A stretch of DNA of 64,000 bases from an uncultured Coriobacteriaceae bacterium (GCA_948439405.1 CAOJNB010000003.1:60772-124771), one strand, 5' to 3'; positions 23,869-32,390 are shown, numbered from the stretch's first letter. A program made the numbers and translations. Notes: generated by a model not told the origin, from the sequence alone.

Positions 23869-24594
23869 ATGGCTTCTGAGACGAAGAAGATCCTGCTGGT
23901 CGAGGACGAGAAGCCCATCCGTGGCGCCGTCGCGGCCTACCTCGAGCGCGAGGGCTACTGGGTCCGCGGCGTGGGCGACGGCCAGTCCGCGCTCGAGGAG
24001 TTCGAGAAGCATACCTTCGACCTCATCATCCTCGACCTGATGCTCCCGAAGCTCTCGGGCGAGCGCGTGTGCCGCGCCGTCCGCGAGACCTCGGACGTGC
24101 CCATCATCATGCTCACCGCGAAGGGCGAGGTCGAGGACCGCATCATCGGCCTCGAGCTCGGCGCCGACGACTACCTGGTCAAGCCCTTCTCGCCGCGCGA
24201 GCTCGTGGCGCGCGTCCGCGCGCTGTTCCGCCGCGCCCACGCCGAGGCCGAGCCGAAGATGGAGCTCCTGGACTTCGGCGACCTGGTCATCGACATCTCC
24301 AGCCACAAGGTCACCGTCGAGGGCACCGAGGTGGACCTCACCGCCTCGGAGTTCAAGCTGCTCGCCACCCTCGCCCGCTACCCGGGCCGCGTCTACACCC
24401 GCATGGAGCTCGTCGAGAAGGTCCTCGGCTACGACTTCGAGGGCTACGAGCGCACGATCGACTCCCACGTCAAGAACCTCCGTGCGAAGCTGGGCGACGA
24501 CCCGCGCAACCCGCGCTGGCTCTACACCGTGCACGGCGTCGGCTATCGCTTCGAGGCGCCGGCGGCGCCGGCGGAGCCCGACGCCAAGGAGTAG
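23869..24594 (+). CDS. OmpR/PhoB-family response regulator
   Basis: A 241-aa response regulator: receiver domain (residues about 7-120) with VEDE at the acidic pocket, phosphoacceptor Asp56 in LIILDLMLPK, Thr/Lys switch residues (MLTAKG; DYLVKPF), then an OmpR-type winged helix (about 135-230; DLTASEFKLLATLARYPG ... IDSHVKNLRAKLG ... YTVHGVGYRF). It is expected to be phosphorylated by the sensor kinase encoded 6 bp downstream and then to bind direct repeats at target promoters. The target genes cannot be read from this window. Confidence 0.94.
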   Translation: MASETKKILLVEDEKPIRGAVAAYLEREGYWVRGVGDGQSALEEFEKHTFDLIILDLMLPKLSGERVCRAVRETSDVPIIMLTAKGEVEDRIIGLELGADDYLVKPFSPRELVARVRALFRRAHAEAEPKMELLDFGDLVIDISSHKVTVEGTEVDLTASEFKLLATLARYPGRVYTRMELVEKVLGYDFEGYERTIDSHVKNLRAKLGDDPRNPRWLYTVHGVGYRFEAPAAPAEPDAKE

Positions 24595-24600
24595 GGAGGC

Positions 24601-26214
24601 GTGGCCCGCCCGAACGGGTCGGCCGGCCGCGTCCCGCTGTGGAAGGCGGGCGTCCCCTCCGACCCCTCCGTCGCCTCCTGGCAGACGACGAGGAGCGACT
24701 CCCAGCGCCGGCTGAGCTTCGCGGCGCGCACGACGATCTCGTTCGCGCTGACCGCCGTCATGACGGTGTCGCTGCTCGTGATCGTGCTCAGCTACGCCTG
24801 GGAGCAGCAGTTCAACTCCTACACCCGCTCGAACATGGAGTCGCTCGCGCAGGTCGCCGCCCACGACATCGCGAGCGCCTACGAGTCCGACGGCGCCTGG
24901 ACGCCCGAGCTCGTCGCGGACCTCGGGTCCATCGTCTCGGTGACCTCCGACGTCGGCGTGCAGGTGCTCGACGCGGACGGGACCATCCTGTACGACGACA
25001 CCTGGGGCGAGGAGAAGGCGACGGGCTACGCGCCGGGCGGCTCCCCCTCCTCGGGAAGGCGCGTCTCGCTCGCGCCTACGGAGTCCGAGTCCTCGGTCGC
25101 GGTCGACATCGTCGACTCCTCGGGCAGGAGCGTCGGGACGGTGCGCCTGTGGGCCTTCGGCTCCGACGCGCTGCTCACGAAGTCCGACGAGGAGTTCCGC
25201 GAGAACTCCTACGCCGCGATCCTCGTCGTGAGCGTGGTCGCGACCGTGCTCGCCTGCGTCATCGGCGCCATCGTCGCCCACTCCCTCACCCGTCCGCTCA
25301 AGCGCATCACCTCCGCGGCCGCCTCGCTGCGCTCCGGCAACCTCTCCGCCCGCAGCAACGTGCGCGGCGCCGACGAGATAGGCCAGCTCGGCGAGACCTT
25401 CGACGACATGGCGACGAGCCTGGAGCGCGACCTGAAGCTCGAGCACCAGCTCACGAGCGACGTCGCCCACGAGCTGCGCACGCCGCTGATGGCGCTGCAG
25501 GCGACCGTCGAGGCCATGCAGGACGGCGTGATGCCCTGCGACGACGAGAACCTCGCCGTCGTGGGCGGCGAGGTGCGGCGCCTCTCGCGCCTCGTCGACG
25601 CGATGCTCCAGCTCTCCCGCATGGAGAACGGGACGACGCCCTTCGAGCCCGTGGAGTGCGACGTCGTCGAGCTCGTGAGCAACCTCGTCGCCACCCAGGC
25701 CCAGCTGTTCTCCGACAACGGGCTCGAGCTCGCGTTCTACAACGACGACGCCCCCGAGCCCGACGAGGACGAGCCCGCCGAGGTCGACCCGGAGTTCGGG
25801 GAGGAGTGGTACCCCATCTACGCCGAGGTCGACCGCGACCTGATGAACCGAGCGGTGACGAACCTGCTGAGCAACGCCCTGCGCTACACGCCCGAGGGCG
25901 GCTCCGTGGAGGTGCACGTGGGGTCGGACCGCGGCGACGTCCTCGTCTCCGTCTCGGACACGGGTGTCGGCATCGAGCCCGAGGACCTCTCGCGCGTGTT
26001 CAGTCGCTTCTGGCGCTCCGACGCGAGCCGCGAGCGCGCGTCCGGGGGCCTGGGAATCGGCCTGGCCCTCACCAAGCACATCGCCGACCGCCACAACGGC
26101 AACATCTCCGTGGAGTCCAAGGTCGGCCAGGGGTCCACCTTCACCCTGCACATCCCCCGGGAGCATCGCGCGAAGCAGCAGCGCAGGCGTCCCTCGGCTA
26201 CAATGGAAAGCTGA
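24601..26214 (+). CDS. membrane sensor histidine kinase
   Basis: A 537-aa sensor kinase paired with the preceding response regulator. It has a cytoplasmic N-terminus, a first membrane helix (about 47-66), an extracytoplasmic domain of roughly 140 residues (about 70-205) with QVLDADGTILYDDTW like a Cache/PAS fold, a second helix (about 207-227), then HAMP (LTRPLKRITSAAASL), H-box DVAHELRTP with His290, and the ATPase N, G1 and G2 boxes (NLLSNALRYTP, DTGVGIEP, GLGIGLAL). An acidic insert (about 383-405) is unusual. GTG at 24601 follows GGAGGC. Signal unknown. Confidence 0.92.
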   Translation: MARPNGSAGRVPLWKAGVPSDPSVASWQTTRSDSQRRLSFAARTTISFALTAVMTVSLLVIVLSYAWEQQFNSYTRSNMESLAQVAAHDIASAYESDGAWTPELVADLGSIVSVTSDVGVQVLDADGTILYDDTWGEEKATGYAPGGSPSSGRRVSLAPTESESSVAVDIVDSSGRSVGTVRLWAFGSDALLTKSDEEFRENSYAAILVVSVVATVLACVIGAIVAHSLTRPLKRITSAAASLRSGNLSARSNVRGADEIGQLGETFDDMATSLERDLKLEHQLTSDVAHELRTPLMALQATVEAMQDGVMPCDDENLAVVGGEVRRLSRLVDAMLQLSRMENGTTPFEPVECDVVELVSNLVATQAQLFSDNGLELAFYNDDAPEPDEDEPAEVDPEFGEEWYPIYAEVDRDLMNRAVTNLLSNALRYTPEGGSVEVHVGSDRGDVLVSVSDTGVGIEPEDLSRVFSRFWRSDASRERASGGLGIGLALTKHIADRHNGNISVESKVGQGSTFTLHIPREHRAKQQRRRPSATMES

Positions 26215-26263
26215 CGTGTCGGTCGGCCCCGCGGGGCCGCGTGGGGCTGCGGCCCTCGGGAGG

Positions 26264-27163
26264 ATGAGCGCCTTGACTACGCCGGATATGCGCCCTGACA
26301 GCAAGGGCAAGGTCCGCGACATCTACGACTGCGGCGACGCGCTGCTGCTCGTCGCGTCGGACCGCGTGAGCGCGTTCGACTTCGTCCTCCCGGACGAGAT
26401 CCCGCACAAGGGCGAGATCCTCACCCGCATCTCCGCCTTCTGGTTCGAGCGCTTCGCCGACCTCATGCCCAACCACATGATCTCGTGCGACGTGGCGGAC
26501 CTCCCCGAGCAGTTCGCGCCCTACGCGGACTACCTGTGCGGCCGCTCCATGCTCGTGCGCAAGGCCGAGACGCTGCCCGTCGAGTGCATCGTGCGCGGCT
26601 ACCTCACCGGCAGCGGCAAGAAGACCTACGACGAGGACGGCACCGTGTGCGGCATCAAGCTGCCCGACGGCCTCGTCGAGGCCTCCAGGATCCCGGAGCC
26701 CATCTTCACCCCGTCCACCAAGGCGGCCGTGGGCGACCACGACGAGAACATCTCGTTCGAGCGCTGCTGCGACATCGTCGGCACCGAGACCGCCGAGCGC
26801 CTGCGCGACCTCTCCCTCAGGATGTACCAGGCCGGCGCCGACTACGCCGCCGAGCGCGGGATCATCATCGCCGACACCAAGTTCGAGTTCGGCGTCATCG
26901 ACGGCGAGATCACCCTCATCGACGAGTGCATGACCCCCGACTCCAGCCGCTTCTGGCCGGCCGAGGGCTACGAGCCCGGCTCCGTGCAGCCCAGCTATGA
27001 CAAGCAGTTCGTGCGCGACTGGCTGAAGGCGAACTGGGACATGCAGGGCGAGCCGCCCCACCTCCCCGCCGACGTCATCGAGGGGACCTCGAGGCGCTAC
27101 CAGGAGGCCTTCGAGATCCTCACCGGCTCCGAGTTCCGTCCCATGAAGGAGAGCAATGCCTGA
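26264..27163 (+). CDS. purC: phosphoribosylaminoimidazole-succinocarboxamide synthase (SAICAR synthetase)
   Basis: PurC ligates aspartate to CAIR with ATP in purine synthesis. The 299-aa protein shows GKVRDIYD, the long-form (eukaryote/yeast-like) motif VASDRVSAFDFVLPDEIPHKG, ECIVRGYLTGSG, FTPSTKA and IADTKFEFGV, LIDECMTPDSSRFW. Its length fits the about 300-residue type, longer than the 240-residue E. coli enzyme. ATG 26264 has AGG directly before it; ATG 26288 would remove eight residues. The gene follows the sensor kinase by 49 bp and its end overlaps the next gene by 8 bp. purB is about 4 kb upstream in the same direction. Confidence 0.95.
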   Translation: MSALTTPDMRPDSKGKVRDIYDCGDALLLVASDRVSAFDFVLPDEIPHKGEILTRISAFWFERFADLMPNHMISCDVADLPEQFAPYADYLCGRSMLVRKAETLPVECIVRGYLTGSGKKTYDEDGTVCGIKLPDGLVEASRIPEPIFTPSTKAAVGDHDENISFERCCDIVGTETAERLRDLSLRMYQAGADYAAERGIIIADTKFEFGVIDGEITLIDECMTPDSSRFWPAEGYEPGSVQPSYDKQFVRDWLKANWDMQGEPPHLPADVIEGTSRRYQEAFEILTGSEFRPMKESNA

Positions 27164-27743
27164 TTCCCGCAACACCACGCCGTCGCCCCAGAAGAAGTCC
27201 GCGGCCCGCGCGAAGCCCGCGCGCAGCGCCGGCGACTCCGTCTACACCGGCAGCCGCCTCTCCGACAAGAAGAACGCGACGCGCAAGGAGATCACCGCCG
27301 AGCGCCTGCGCAGCAAGGCGGCGCGCCAGCAGAGCCGCAACGACGAGCAGCGCCTCATGCGCGTGGCCGACATCCTCCTGCACAAGGAGGAGACCTACGC
27401 GCCGCGCCGCCGCGTGTGGATCGTGCTGCTGTCCATCGGCCTCGTGACCATGGTCGTGTCGCTGGCCGGCGGCCAGTTCGCGGCCGGCGTCGAGGGCGCC
27501 CAGCGCGAGATGTGGGGGACGGTCACCACGGCCGCCCTGATCGCCGCCTACGTGTGCGTGATCGGCGCGCTCGTCTACGATATCGTGAAGATTCGCCCGA
27601 TGCGCAACGCCTGCCAGGCCCGCGCCCGCTCGATGACGGTGAAGGCCCAGGAGAAGCTCATCTACGACGTCGAGGAGGCCGAGGCCGCCGAGCGTCGCGC
27701 CAAGCGCGAGGCCAAGGAGGCCGCGAAGGCCGGGAAGCGCTAG
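27156..27743 (+). CDS. hypothetical protein with two membrane helices
   Basis: I do not recognise this 195-aa protein. The N-terminal 85 residues are polar and basic (rich in Lys, Arg, Ser), then two hydrophobic helices appear (about 87-107, WIVLLSIGLVTMVVSLAGG, and 123-143, TTAALIAAYVCVIGALVYDI). The C-terminal 50 residues form a highly charged, probably coiled helix (VEEAEAAERRAKREAKEAA). Its start overlaps purC by 8 bp, so expression is coupled. A tRNA-Arg gene begins 21 bp after its stop codon. Confidence 0.7.
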   Translation: MPDSRNTTPSPQKKSAARAKPARSAGDSVYTGSRLSDKKNATRKEITAERLRSKAARQQSRNDEQRLMRVADILLHKEETYAPRRRVWIVLLSIGLVTMVVSLAGGQFAAGVEGAQREMWGTVTTAALIAAYVCVIGALVYDIVKIRPMRNACQARARSMTVKAQEKLIYDVEEAEAAERRAKREAKEAAKAGKR

Positions 27744-27763
27744 GCGTCGGGCGTCGCACAGAG

Positions 27764-27839
27764 GCCCTCGTAGCTCAGGGGATAGAGCACCGCTCTCCTA
27801 AAGCGGGTGTCGGCGGTTCGAATCCGTCCGGGGGCACCA
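27764..27839 (+). tRNA. tRNA-Arg (anticodon CCT)
   Basis: A 76-nt cloverleaf with acceptor GCCCTCG / CGGGGGC (one G-U), anticodon stem CCGCT / AGCGG around loop CTCCTAA (anticodon CCT, reading AGG) and encoded CCA. Only 20 bp separate it from the preceding gene and no promoter is evident, so it may be processed from the purC transcript. Confidence 0.95.
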
Positions 27840-27847
27840 GAGAATCC

Positions 27848-27884
27848 GCAGCCCAGGGGCTTGAACGTCCCTGGGCTGCCTTTT
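27848..27884 (+). terminator. Rho-independent terminator after tRNA-Arg(CCT)
   Basis: An 11-bp perfect stem GCAGCCCAGGG / CCCTGGGCTGC with a 10-nt loop, followed by CTTTTG. It is the strongest classic terminator in this part of the window and closes the purC-27156-tRNA unit. Confidence 0.9.
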
Positions 27885-27949
27885 GTCTGCCGCGCATGCG
27901 GCCCGCACGTCGTTTCCGTCCGGACTCCCTGCCATTATCATGGGTGAGC

Positions 27950-27963
27950 AGAACACATGTTCG
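27950..27963. promoter_or_regulatory. LexA (SOS) box of the Y-family polymerase operon
   Basis: AGAACACATGTTCG matches the SOS box CGAAC-N4-GTTCG used by Gram-positive and actinobacterial LexA. It lies 19 bp before the polymerase start, next to a possible -10 (TATCAT at about 27936-27941). LexA repression of this operon is a well-founded inference. Confidence 0.85.
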
Positions 27964-27982
27964 CATCCGGGAGGGAGGGACC

Positions 27983-29260
27983 ATGGCGCGCGAGGAGGAC
28001 TACCGCTACCTGGCGATCGACCTGAAGAGCTTCTACGCCTCGGTCGAGTGCGCCGACCGCGGGCTCGACCCGTTCACGACGGACCTCGTGGTCGCGGACC
28101 CCTCCCGAGGCGAGGGCACCATCTGCCTGGCGGTCTCGCCGTCCCTCAAGGCGAAGGGGTGCCCGTCCCGCCCCCGCGTGCGCGAGATCCCGAAGGGGCT
28201 GCGCTACCTCAAGGTGCGCCCGCGCATGCGCCGCTACATGGAGGTGTCCTCGCAGGTCGTGGGCATCTACCTGCGCAGGTTCGCCCCCGAGGACGTCCAC
28301 GTCTACTCGGTGGACGAGTGCTTCGTCGACACGGCCCCCTACCTGCGCCTCTACGGGATGACGCCGCGCGAGCTCGCCTGGTCGCTCATGGCGGAGGTCG
28401 AGCGGGAGACGCGCGTGAGCGCCACGGCCGGCATCGGCACCAACCTCTTCCTCGCCAAGGTCGCGCTCGACCTGTTCGCCAAGCACGAGGAGGACCGCAC
28501 GGGCGCACTCGACGAGGAGGCCTTCCGCGAACGCGTGTGGCACCACCGGCCGATCACGGACATATGGGGCATCGCCTCCGGGACGGCCCGGCGTCTCGCG
28601 CGCTGGGGCGTGCGCGACCTGCACGGCGTGACGCTGGTCCCGCCCCCGGAGCTCCGCTCGGAGTTCGGCGTCCGGGCGGACGTGCTGATCGACCACGCCT
28701 GGGGGCGCGAGCCGTGCACCCTGGCGGACGTCAGGTCCTTCGTCCCCCAAGGACGCTCGATCGGCAACGGGCAGGTCCTCATGCGCGACTACGCCCCCGA
28801 GGAGGCCCTCGTCGTGCTGCGCGAGATGGTCGACGCCTCCGTCCTCGAGCTCGTCTCCAGGGGCTGCGCCTGCTCCGGCGTCTCCCTGTGGTGCGGCTAC
28901 TCGTGGAGGGCGGGAGAGGGGGGCAGGCCCGGCGACGCCGCCGACCGCAGGCTGCCCCTGCCCACGGACTCCCGCTCGGCCATCTGGGACGCGGTCGCGC
29001 GGGCGTGGCGGGAGGTCGCGGACCCCGCCCGGGCGGTGCGACGCGTCGGCGTCGCGCTCACGGGGCTCGTCGGGGCGGAGCGCTCGCAGGCGGCGCTCTT
29101 CGGCCCCGGGGCGCGCCAGGCCGAGGAGCGCGAGCTCGCCTCCGCCGAGGTCGCCGTGCGCAGGCGCTTCGGGCGGGCGGCGGTGTTCCGCGGGACGGAC
29201 CTCCGCCCCGCGGCGACCGGGCTCTCTCGCGCGGCGCAGGTGGGAGGCCACCATGAGTAG
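27983..29260 (+). CDS. Y-family DNA polymerase (UmuC/UvrX-like), SOS-controlled
   Basis: A 425-aa translesion DNA polymerase. Palm motifs are visible: YLAIDLKSFYASVEC with the first catalytic Asp, and YSVDECFVD with the Asp-Glu pair; TAGIGTNLFLAKVALDLFAK is the family finger/palm segment and the little-finger domain follows. It resembles the B. subtilis UvrX/YqjW and Gram-positive UmuC group, which are encoded beside YolD proteins. GGGAGGGAGGG precedes ATG 27983. A LexA box lies just upstream, and the YolD-like gene overlaps its 3' end by 8 bp. Confidence 0.93.
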   Translation: MAREEDYRYLAIDLKSFYASVECADRGLDPFTTDLVVADPSRGEGTICLAVSPSLKAKGCPSRPRVREIPKGLRYLKVRPRMRRYMEVSSQVVGIYLRRFAPEDVHVYSVDECFVDTAPYLRLYGMTPRELAWSLMAEVERETRVSATAGIGTNLFLAKVALDLFAKHEEDRTGALDEEAFRERVWHHRPITDIWGIASGTARRLARWGVRDLHGVTLVPPPELRSEFGVRADVLIDHAWGREPCTLADVRSFVPQGRSIGNGQVLMRDYAPEEALVVLREMVDASVLELVSRGCACSGVSLWCGYSWRAGEGGRPGDAADRRLPLPTDSRSAIWDAVARAWREVADPARAVRRVGVALTGLVGAERSQAALFGPGARQAEERELASAEVAVRRRFGRAAVFRGTDLRPAATGLSRAAQVGGHHE

Positions 29261-29579
29261 CGGCCGCGCGTCTCGCGCATCCCAGTTCCTCCCCTTCGCG
29301 GCCCTCGCCGGCTACGAGGCCCTGGTGCGGGAGCGCATGCGCGCGCCCGAGCCCCGTCGCGAGCTGACCGAGGAGGACGCCGAGCGCCTCTCCGCCGAGC
29401 TCTCGTCGCTCGCCCGGGGCGACCGCGTGCGCGTGGAGCGCTACGGGCGCGGCGGCTACGAGACGGTTCGCGGCGTCGTCCGCCAGGTGGACGTCGCGAC
29501 GCGGACGCTGCGTCTCGACGGCGCCTCCGTGCCCTTCGGGGACCTGTGGCGCGCGGAGCGCGAGGGGGACGCGCCATGA
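29253..29579 (+). CDS. YolD-like protein
   Basis: A 108-aa protein of the YolD type, small partners found downstream of Y-family polymerase genes in Gram-positive bacteria and compared with UmuD. Evidence is the N-terminal FLPFAALAGYEALVRE, a helical segment (LTEEDAERLSAELSSLARGDRV) and a small beta domain ending in VPFGDLWRAE, a YolD-like hallmark (I-x-F-x-D-I). It overlaps the polymerase gene by 8 bp, and the next gene overlaps its stop codon (ATGA). It is expected to work with the polymerase in SOS mutagenesis. Confidence 0.85.
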   Translation: MSSGRASRASQFLPFAALAGYEALVRERMRAPEPRRELTEEDAERLSAELSSLARGDRVRVERYGRGGYETVRGVVRQVDVATRTLRLDGASVPFGDLWRAEREGDAP

Positions 29580-29905
29580 CGCGCTCGCTCGCGGGGACGA
29601 ACGGCGTGCCCCTTCCCGAGGAGCGCACCTACCTGCGCGTCGTCTCGGAGACGGACGAGGAGGGGGAGGCTCGCCCGCTGGCGGTCCTCTGGCCCGACGG
29701 GCGCCGCTTCCGCGTGGCGTCCTCGGCCGTCGTGCGCGAGCTGGGCCGCTGGGAGCTCGGGACGCGGCTCGTGGGCTGGGAGGTCACCTTCGCGGGACGT
29801 CGTCGGGAGGAGCGACGCCTGCTGTGGTGGGAGCGGGGACGCTGGTTCGTCGCGGCCCGCCGGGCGTCGGGTGCTCCGCTCGCGGGGCGCGCGTCCCGTC
29901 CCTGA
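29576..29905 (+). CDS. unknown small protein, third gene of the SOS polymerase operon
   Basis: I do not recognise this 109-aa protein. It is joined to the YolD-like gene by an ATGA overlap, so it belongs to the LexA-controlled operon. The sequence suggests a compact beta-rich domain (RTYLRVVSETDEEGEARPLAVLWPDG, in part; RFRVASSAVVRELGRWELGTRLVGWEV) followed by RRLLWWERGRWFVAARR. Its content of Arg and Trp would suit nucleic-acid or protein binding. No catalytic motif is seen. Its place suggests an accessory factor of the translesion complex. Confidence 0.7.
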   Translation: MTRSLAGTNGVPLPEERTYLRVVSETDEEGEARPLAVLWPDGRRFRVASSAVVRELGRWELGTRLVGWEVTFAGRRREERRLLWWERGRWFVAARRASGAPLAGRASRP

Positions 29906-29987
29906 GGGGATGCGGGCCGACAGCGTCCGCGACATGGTGCAGAATCGGAGGGCGGTGTTCGAGGCGGGACGAGCGACGGGAGAGGGC

Positions 29988-30779
29988 ATGGGCGAGGCGC
30001 GCGGGAGAGGGACGACGTCGCACGGCGGTCGCGGCCTGAGGCGCGCGGCGCTCGTCGTGTCCGTCGCGGCGCTCGTCGCGGTCGCCCTCGCCACCTGGGC
30101 CCTCCTGCGTCCTGCGCCCGACGTCGGGCGGGAGCCCGAGGGGCGGGAGGAGGCCGAGGCCGCGCCCGCGGCGAGCCCCGAGGAGCCCGGCCCCGAGGAG
30201 CTCCGGGAGGGCCTCGGCATCGTGGAGGACTACCGCCCCTCCCTCTCGCACGGCGAGAAGGGCCCCGAGCACCAGCGCTACATCGTGCTGCACGACACCG
30301 AGGTCGACGCGGAGCCGCAGGCCATCGTCTCCTCCTGGGACGCCAGCGGCAACGGGGTCGCCGCGCACTTCGTGGTCGGTCGCGACGGGACGGTCGTGCA
30401 GTGCGTCCCGCTGGACGAGATCGCCCACCACGCCGGCTATGGCGACACGGGCCACAACGAGCTGTACGGCATCGAGGAGGACGGCCGCGACGACATGGCG
30501 GGCACGGTCCCCGTCGGGGAGTGGGCCTCGGACTACGGGATGAACGCCTGGTCGGTCGGCATCGAGATGGTCCACGTGGGCGGGGCCATGGATTACACCC
30601 CCGAGCAGCTCGAGGCCCTCGACGGGCTGATCGCCTACATAGACGCCTACTATGGGTTCGAGAGCGACATCATCGACCACAAGGCGTGGCGCTCCGGGAA
30701 CTCCGACACGTCCCCGGAGTTCGCCGGCTACCTCGAGAGCTACCGCACGACGCGCACCCATGACGGCGAGGCCGCGTAG
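29988..30779 (+). CDS. N-acetylmuramoyl-L-alanine amidase (Amidase_2 fold), membrane-anchored
   Basis: A peptidoglycan amidase that cleaves the bond between N-acetylmuramic acid and L-alanine. With the start at 29988 (GGGAGAGG just upstream) it is 263 aa: a basic N-terminus, one membrane anchor or signal (RAALVVSVAALVAVALATWALL, in part), an acidic Pro/Glu linker, then the zinc amidase domain. Motifs are YIVLHDTEV with a zinc His, AHFVVGRDGTVVQCVP, AHHAGYG, SVGIEMVHVGG and IDHKAW with a second His. Starts at 29910 and 29934 would extend the cytoplasmic end. The gene is followed by the VWA gene after 20 bp. Confidence 0.85.
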   Translation: MGEARGRGTTSHGGRGLRRAALVVSVAALVAVALATWALLRPAPDVGREPEGREEAEAAPAASPEEPGPEELREGLGIVEDYRPSLSHGEKGPEHQRYIVLHDTEVDAEPQAIVSSWDASGNGVAAHFVVGRDGTVVQCVPLDEIAHHAGYGDTGHNELYGIEEDGRDDMAGTVPVGEWASDYGMNAWSVGIEMVHVGGAMDYTPEQLEALDGLIAYIDAYYGFESDIIDHKAWRSGNSDTSPEFAGYLESYRTTRTHDGEAA

Positions 30780-30799
30780 GGCGCAGAAAGGGAGGCCAC

Positions 30800-32332
30800 A
30801 TGTTCTGTGACAACTGCGGCGCCGAGCTCAGGGAGGGGAGCAGGTTCTGCGACAAGTGCGGGGCCCCCGCCCCCTCGGCCCCGGAGCCCGAGGCGGCCGT
30901 CGGGGAGCCCCCGCTCGTCGACGGCTACGCGCCCGCCGACCCAGGCATGACCGCCGTGGACCCGTCCGGTCCCCGCGGCGGGGGCGGCGGCAGGGGCAAG
31001 GGTCCCCTCATCGCCCTGATCGTCGTCGCCTCCCTCGTGCTCGTGGCGGCCGTCGCCGCGCTCGTGTGGTTCTTCGTGCTGCGCCCCGACGGCGCCGCCG
31101 AGCCGGAGGGCTCCTCCGCCCAGGAGGAGGTCGCCGACGAGACGGGCCTCGAGATGAGCGTCTCGCAGGTCGACAACGCCGCCTACCCGACGGTCTCCCT
31201 GTACGCGAGCTTCCTCGACGAGGACGGCAATGTCATCGACGGCGTCGACCCGTCCTGGGTGTCCGTGGTCGAGCTGACCGCGGACGGTACCGAGTACGTG
31301 GGCACCGTGAGCGAGGTGGCCCAGCTCACCGCCGAGGACGCGATGGCGCTCAACCTCGTGCTCGACCAGAGCGGCTCGATGGGCGACGACGACAAGATCG
31401 AGAACGCCCAGTCCGCGGCCCACACCTTCGTCGAGGAGACCGCCAACTACGCCGGCACCGAGGTGGAGATCACCTCGTTCGACGACGACGTCTACAACGT
31501 CCAGCCCTTCACGACCGACCAGCAGCTGCTCTCCAGCGCCATCGACTCCGTCTACCCGAACGGAGACACGGCGCTCTACGACGCGCTGTACTGGGCGCTG
31601 CAGCGCACCAACCTCAAGACGGGGTCGCGCGTGGTCATCGCCTTCACGGACGGCATCGAGAACGACAGCTCCTACACCGAGGACGACGTGATCGAGCTGT
31701 CCCGCCTCACCGGCATCCCCGTCTACATCATCGGCATCGGCGACGACGTCGAGGCCGACGACCTGCGCGACCTCGCGGAGGCCTGCAACGGCGCCTACTA
31801 CGACGCCGACACGTCGGACCTCGCCGAGACGCTCGCCCGCATCTACGAGGAGATCTACGCCTCCCAGCGCTCGATGTACCGGATCGTGTTCGACTCGACC
31901 TGCAGCGGAAGCGAGAGCGAGTACCGCACTATCCGCATCTCCTGCGAGGGCGGTGGCTACGCCGGGGAGGCCGAGACCGAGTACATGCCGGTCGACAACG
32001 TTTCCTCCTACGACACGCTCGCGAACCCGGATACCTACGTCCTGCCCGAGAGCGACTCGCGCTACTACTCCGCCGACGAGCTCCAGGACCTCTCGCTGTG
32101 GGAGCTCTACCTCGCCCGCAACGAGATCTACGCCCGCCACGGCCGCGGCTTCGTGAACCGCGACCTCACGGACTACTTCGCGACGCGCACCTGGTACCAG
32201 CAGCTCTACACGCCGGAGGAGTTCGACGCGATGGCCTCGCCGCTCGACGACTACGAGCGCGAGAACGCGCTGACGCTGCGCTCCATCGAGGAGTCCCGCA
32301 ACTCCCCGTACCTGTCCACGGGCGACCACTAG
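30800..32332 (+). CDS. zinc-ribbon, membrane-anchored VWA and YARHG protein
   Basis: A 510-aa protein of unusual architecture. Residues 1-23 form a double-CxxC zinc ribbon (FCDNCGAEL ... FCDKCGAP). A Gly-rich linker leads to one membrane helix (about 70-93). Outside is a beta domain, then a von Willebrand A domain (about 180-350) with an intact MIDAS (NLVLDQSGSMG, Asp-x-Ser-x-Ser; FTDG), and a C-terminal YARHG domain (about 425-490; ARNEIYARHGRGF). VWA domains bind ligands via a metal ion. YARHG domains occur in extracellular proteins and may bind the wall. It may be a surface adhesin or wall sensor encoded with the amidase. Ends at a strong terminator. Confidence 0.82.
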   Translation: MFCDNCGAELREGSRFCDKCGAPAPSAPEPEAAVGEPPLVDGYAPADPGMTAVDPSGPRGGGGGRGKGPLIALIVVASLVLVAAVAALVWFFVLRPDGAAEPEGSSAQEEVADETGLEMSVSQVDNAAYPTVSLYASFLDEDGNVIDGVDPSWVSVVELTADGTEYVGTVSEVAQLTAEDAMALNLVLDQSGSMGDDDKIENAQSAAHTFVEETANYAGTEVEITSFDDDVYNVQPFTTDQQLLSSAIDSVYPNGDTALYDALYWALQRTNLKTGSRVVIAFTDGIENDSSYTEDDVIELSRLTGIPVYIIGIGDDVEADDLRDLAEACNGAYYDADTSDLAETLARIYEEIYASQRSMYRIVFDSTCSGSESEYRTIRISCEGGGYAGEAETEYMPVDNVSSYDTLANPDTYVLPESDSRYYSADELQDLSLWELYLARNEIYARHGRGFVNRDLTDYFATRTWYQQLYTPEEFDAMASPLDDYERENALTLRSIEESRNSPYLSTGDH

Positions 32333-32358
32333 TCCCTGTTGCAGAGAAGGGCGCTTCC

Positions 32359-32390
32359 GAGGGGGCGGGCCCGCGAGGGCCCGCCCCCTC
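32359..32390. terminator. GC-rich hairpin terminator after the VWA gene
   Basis: A 14-bp perfect stem GAGGGGGCGGGCCC / GGGCCCGCCCCCTC with a GCGA tetraloop. The T-run is poor (GCTTGT), as is common for high-GC terminators. Confidence 0.75.
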
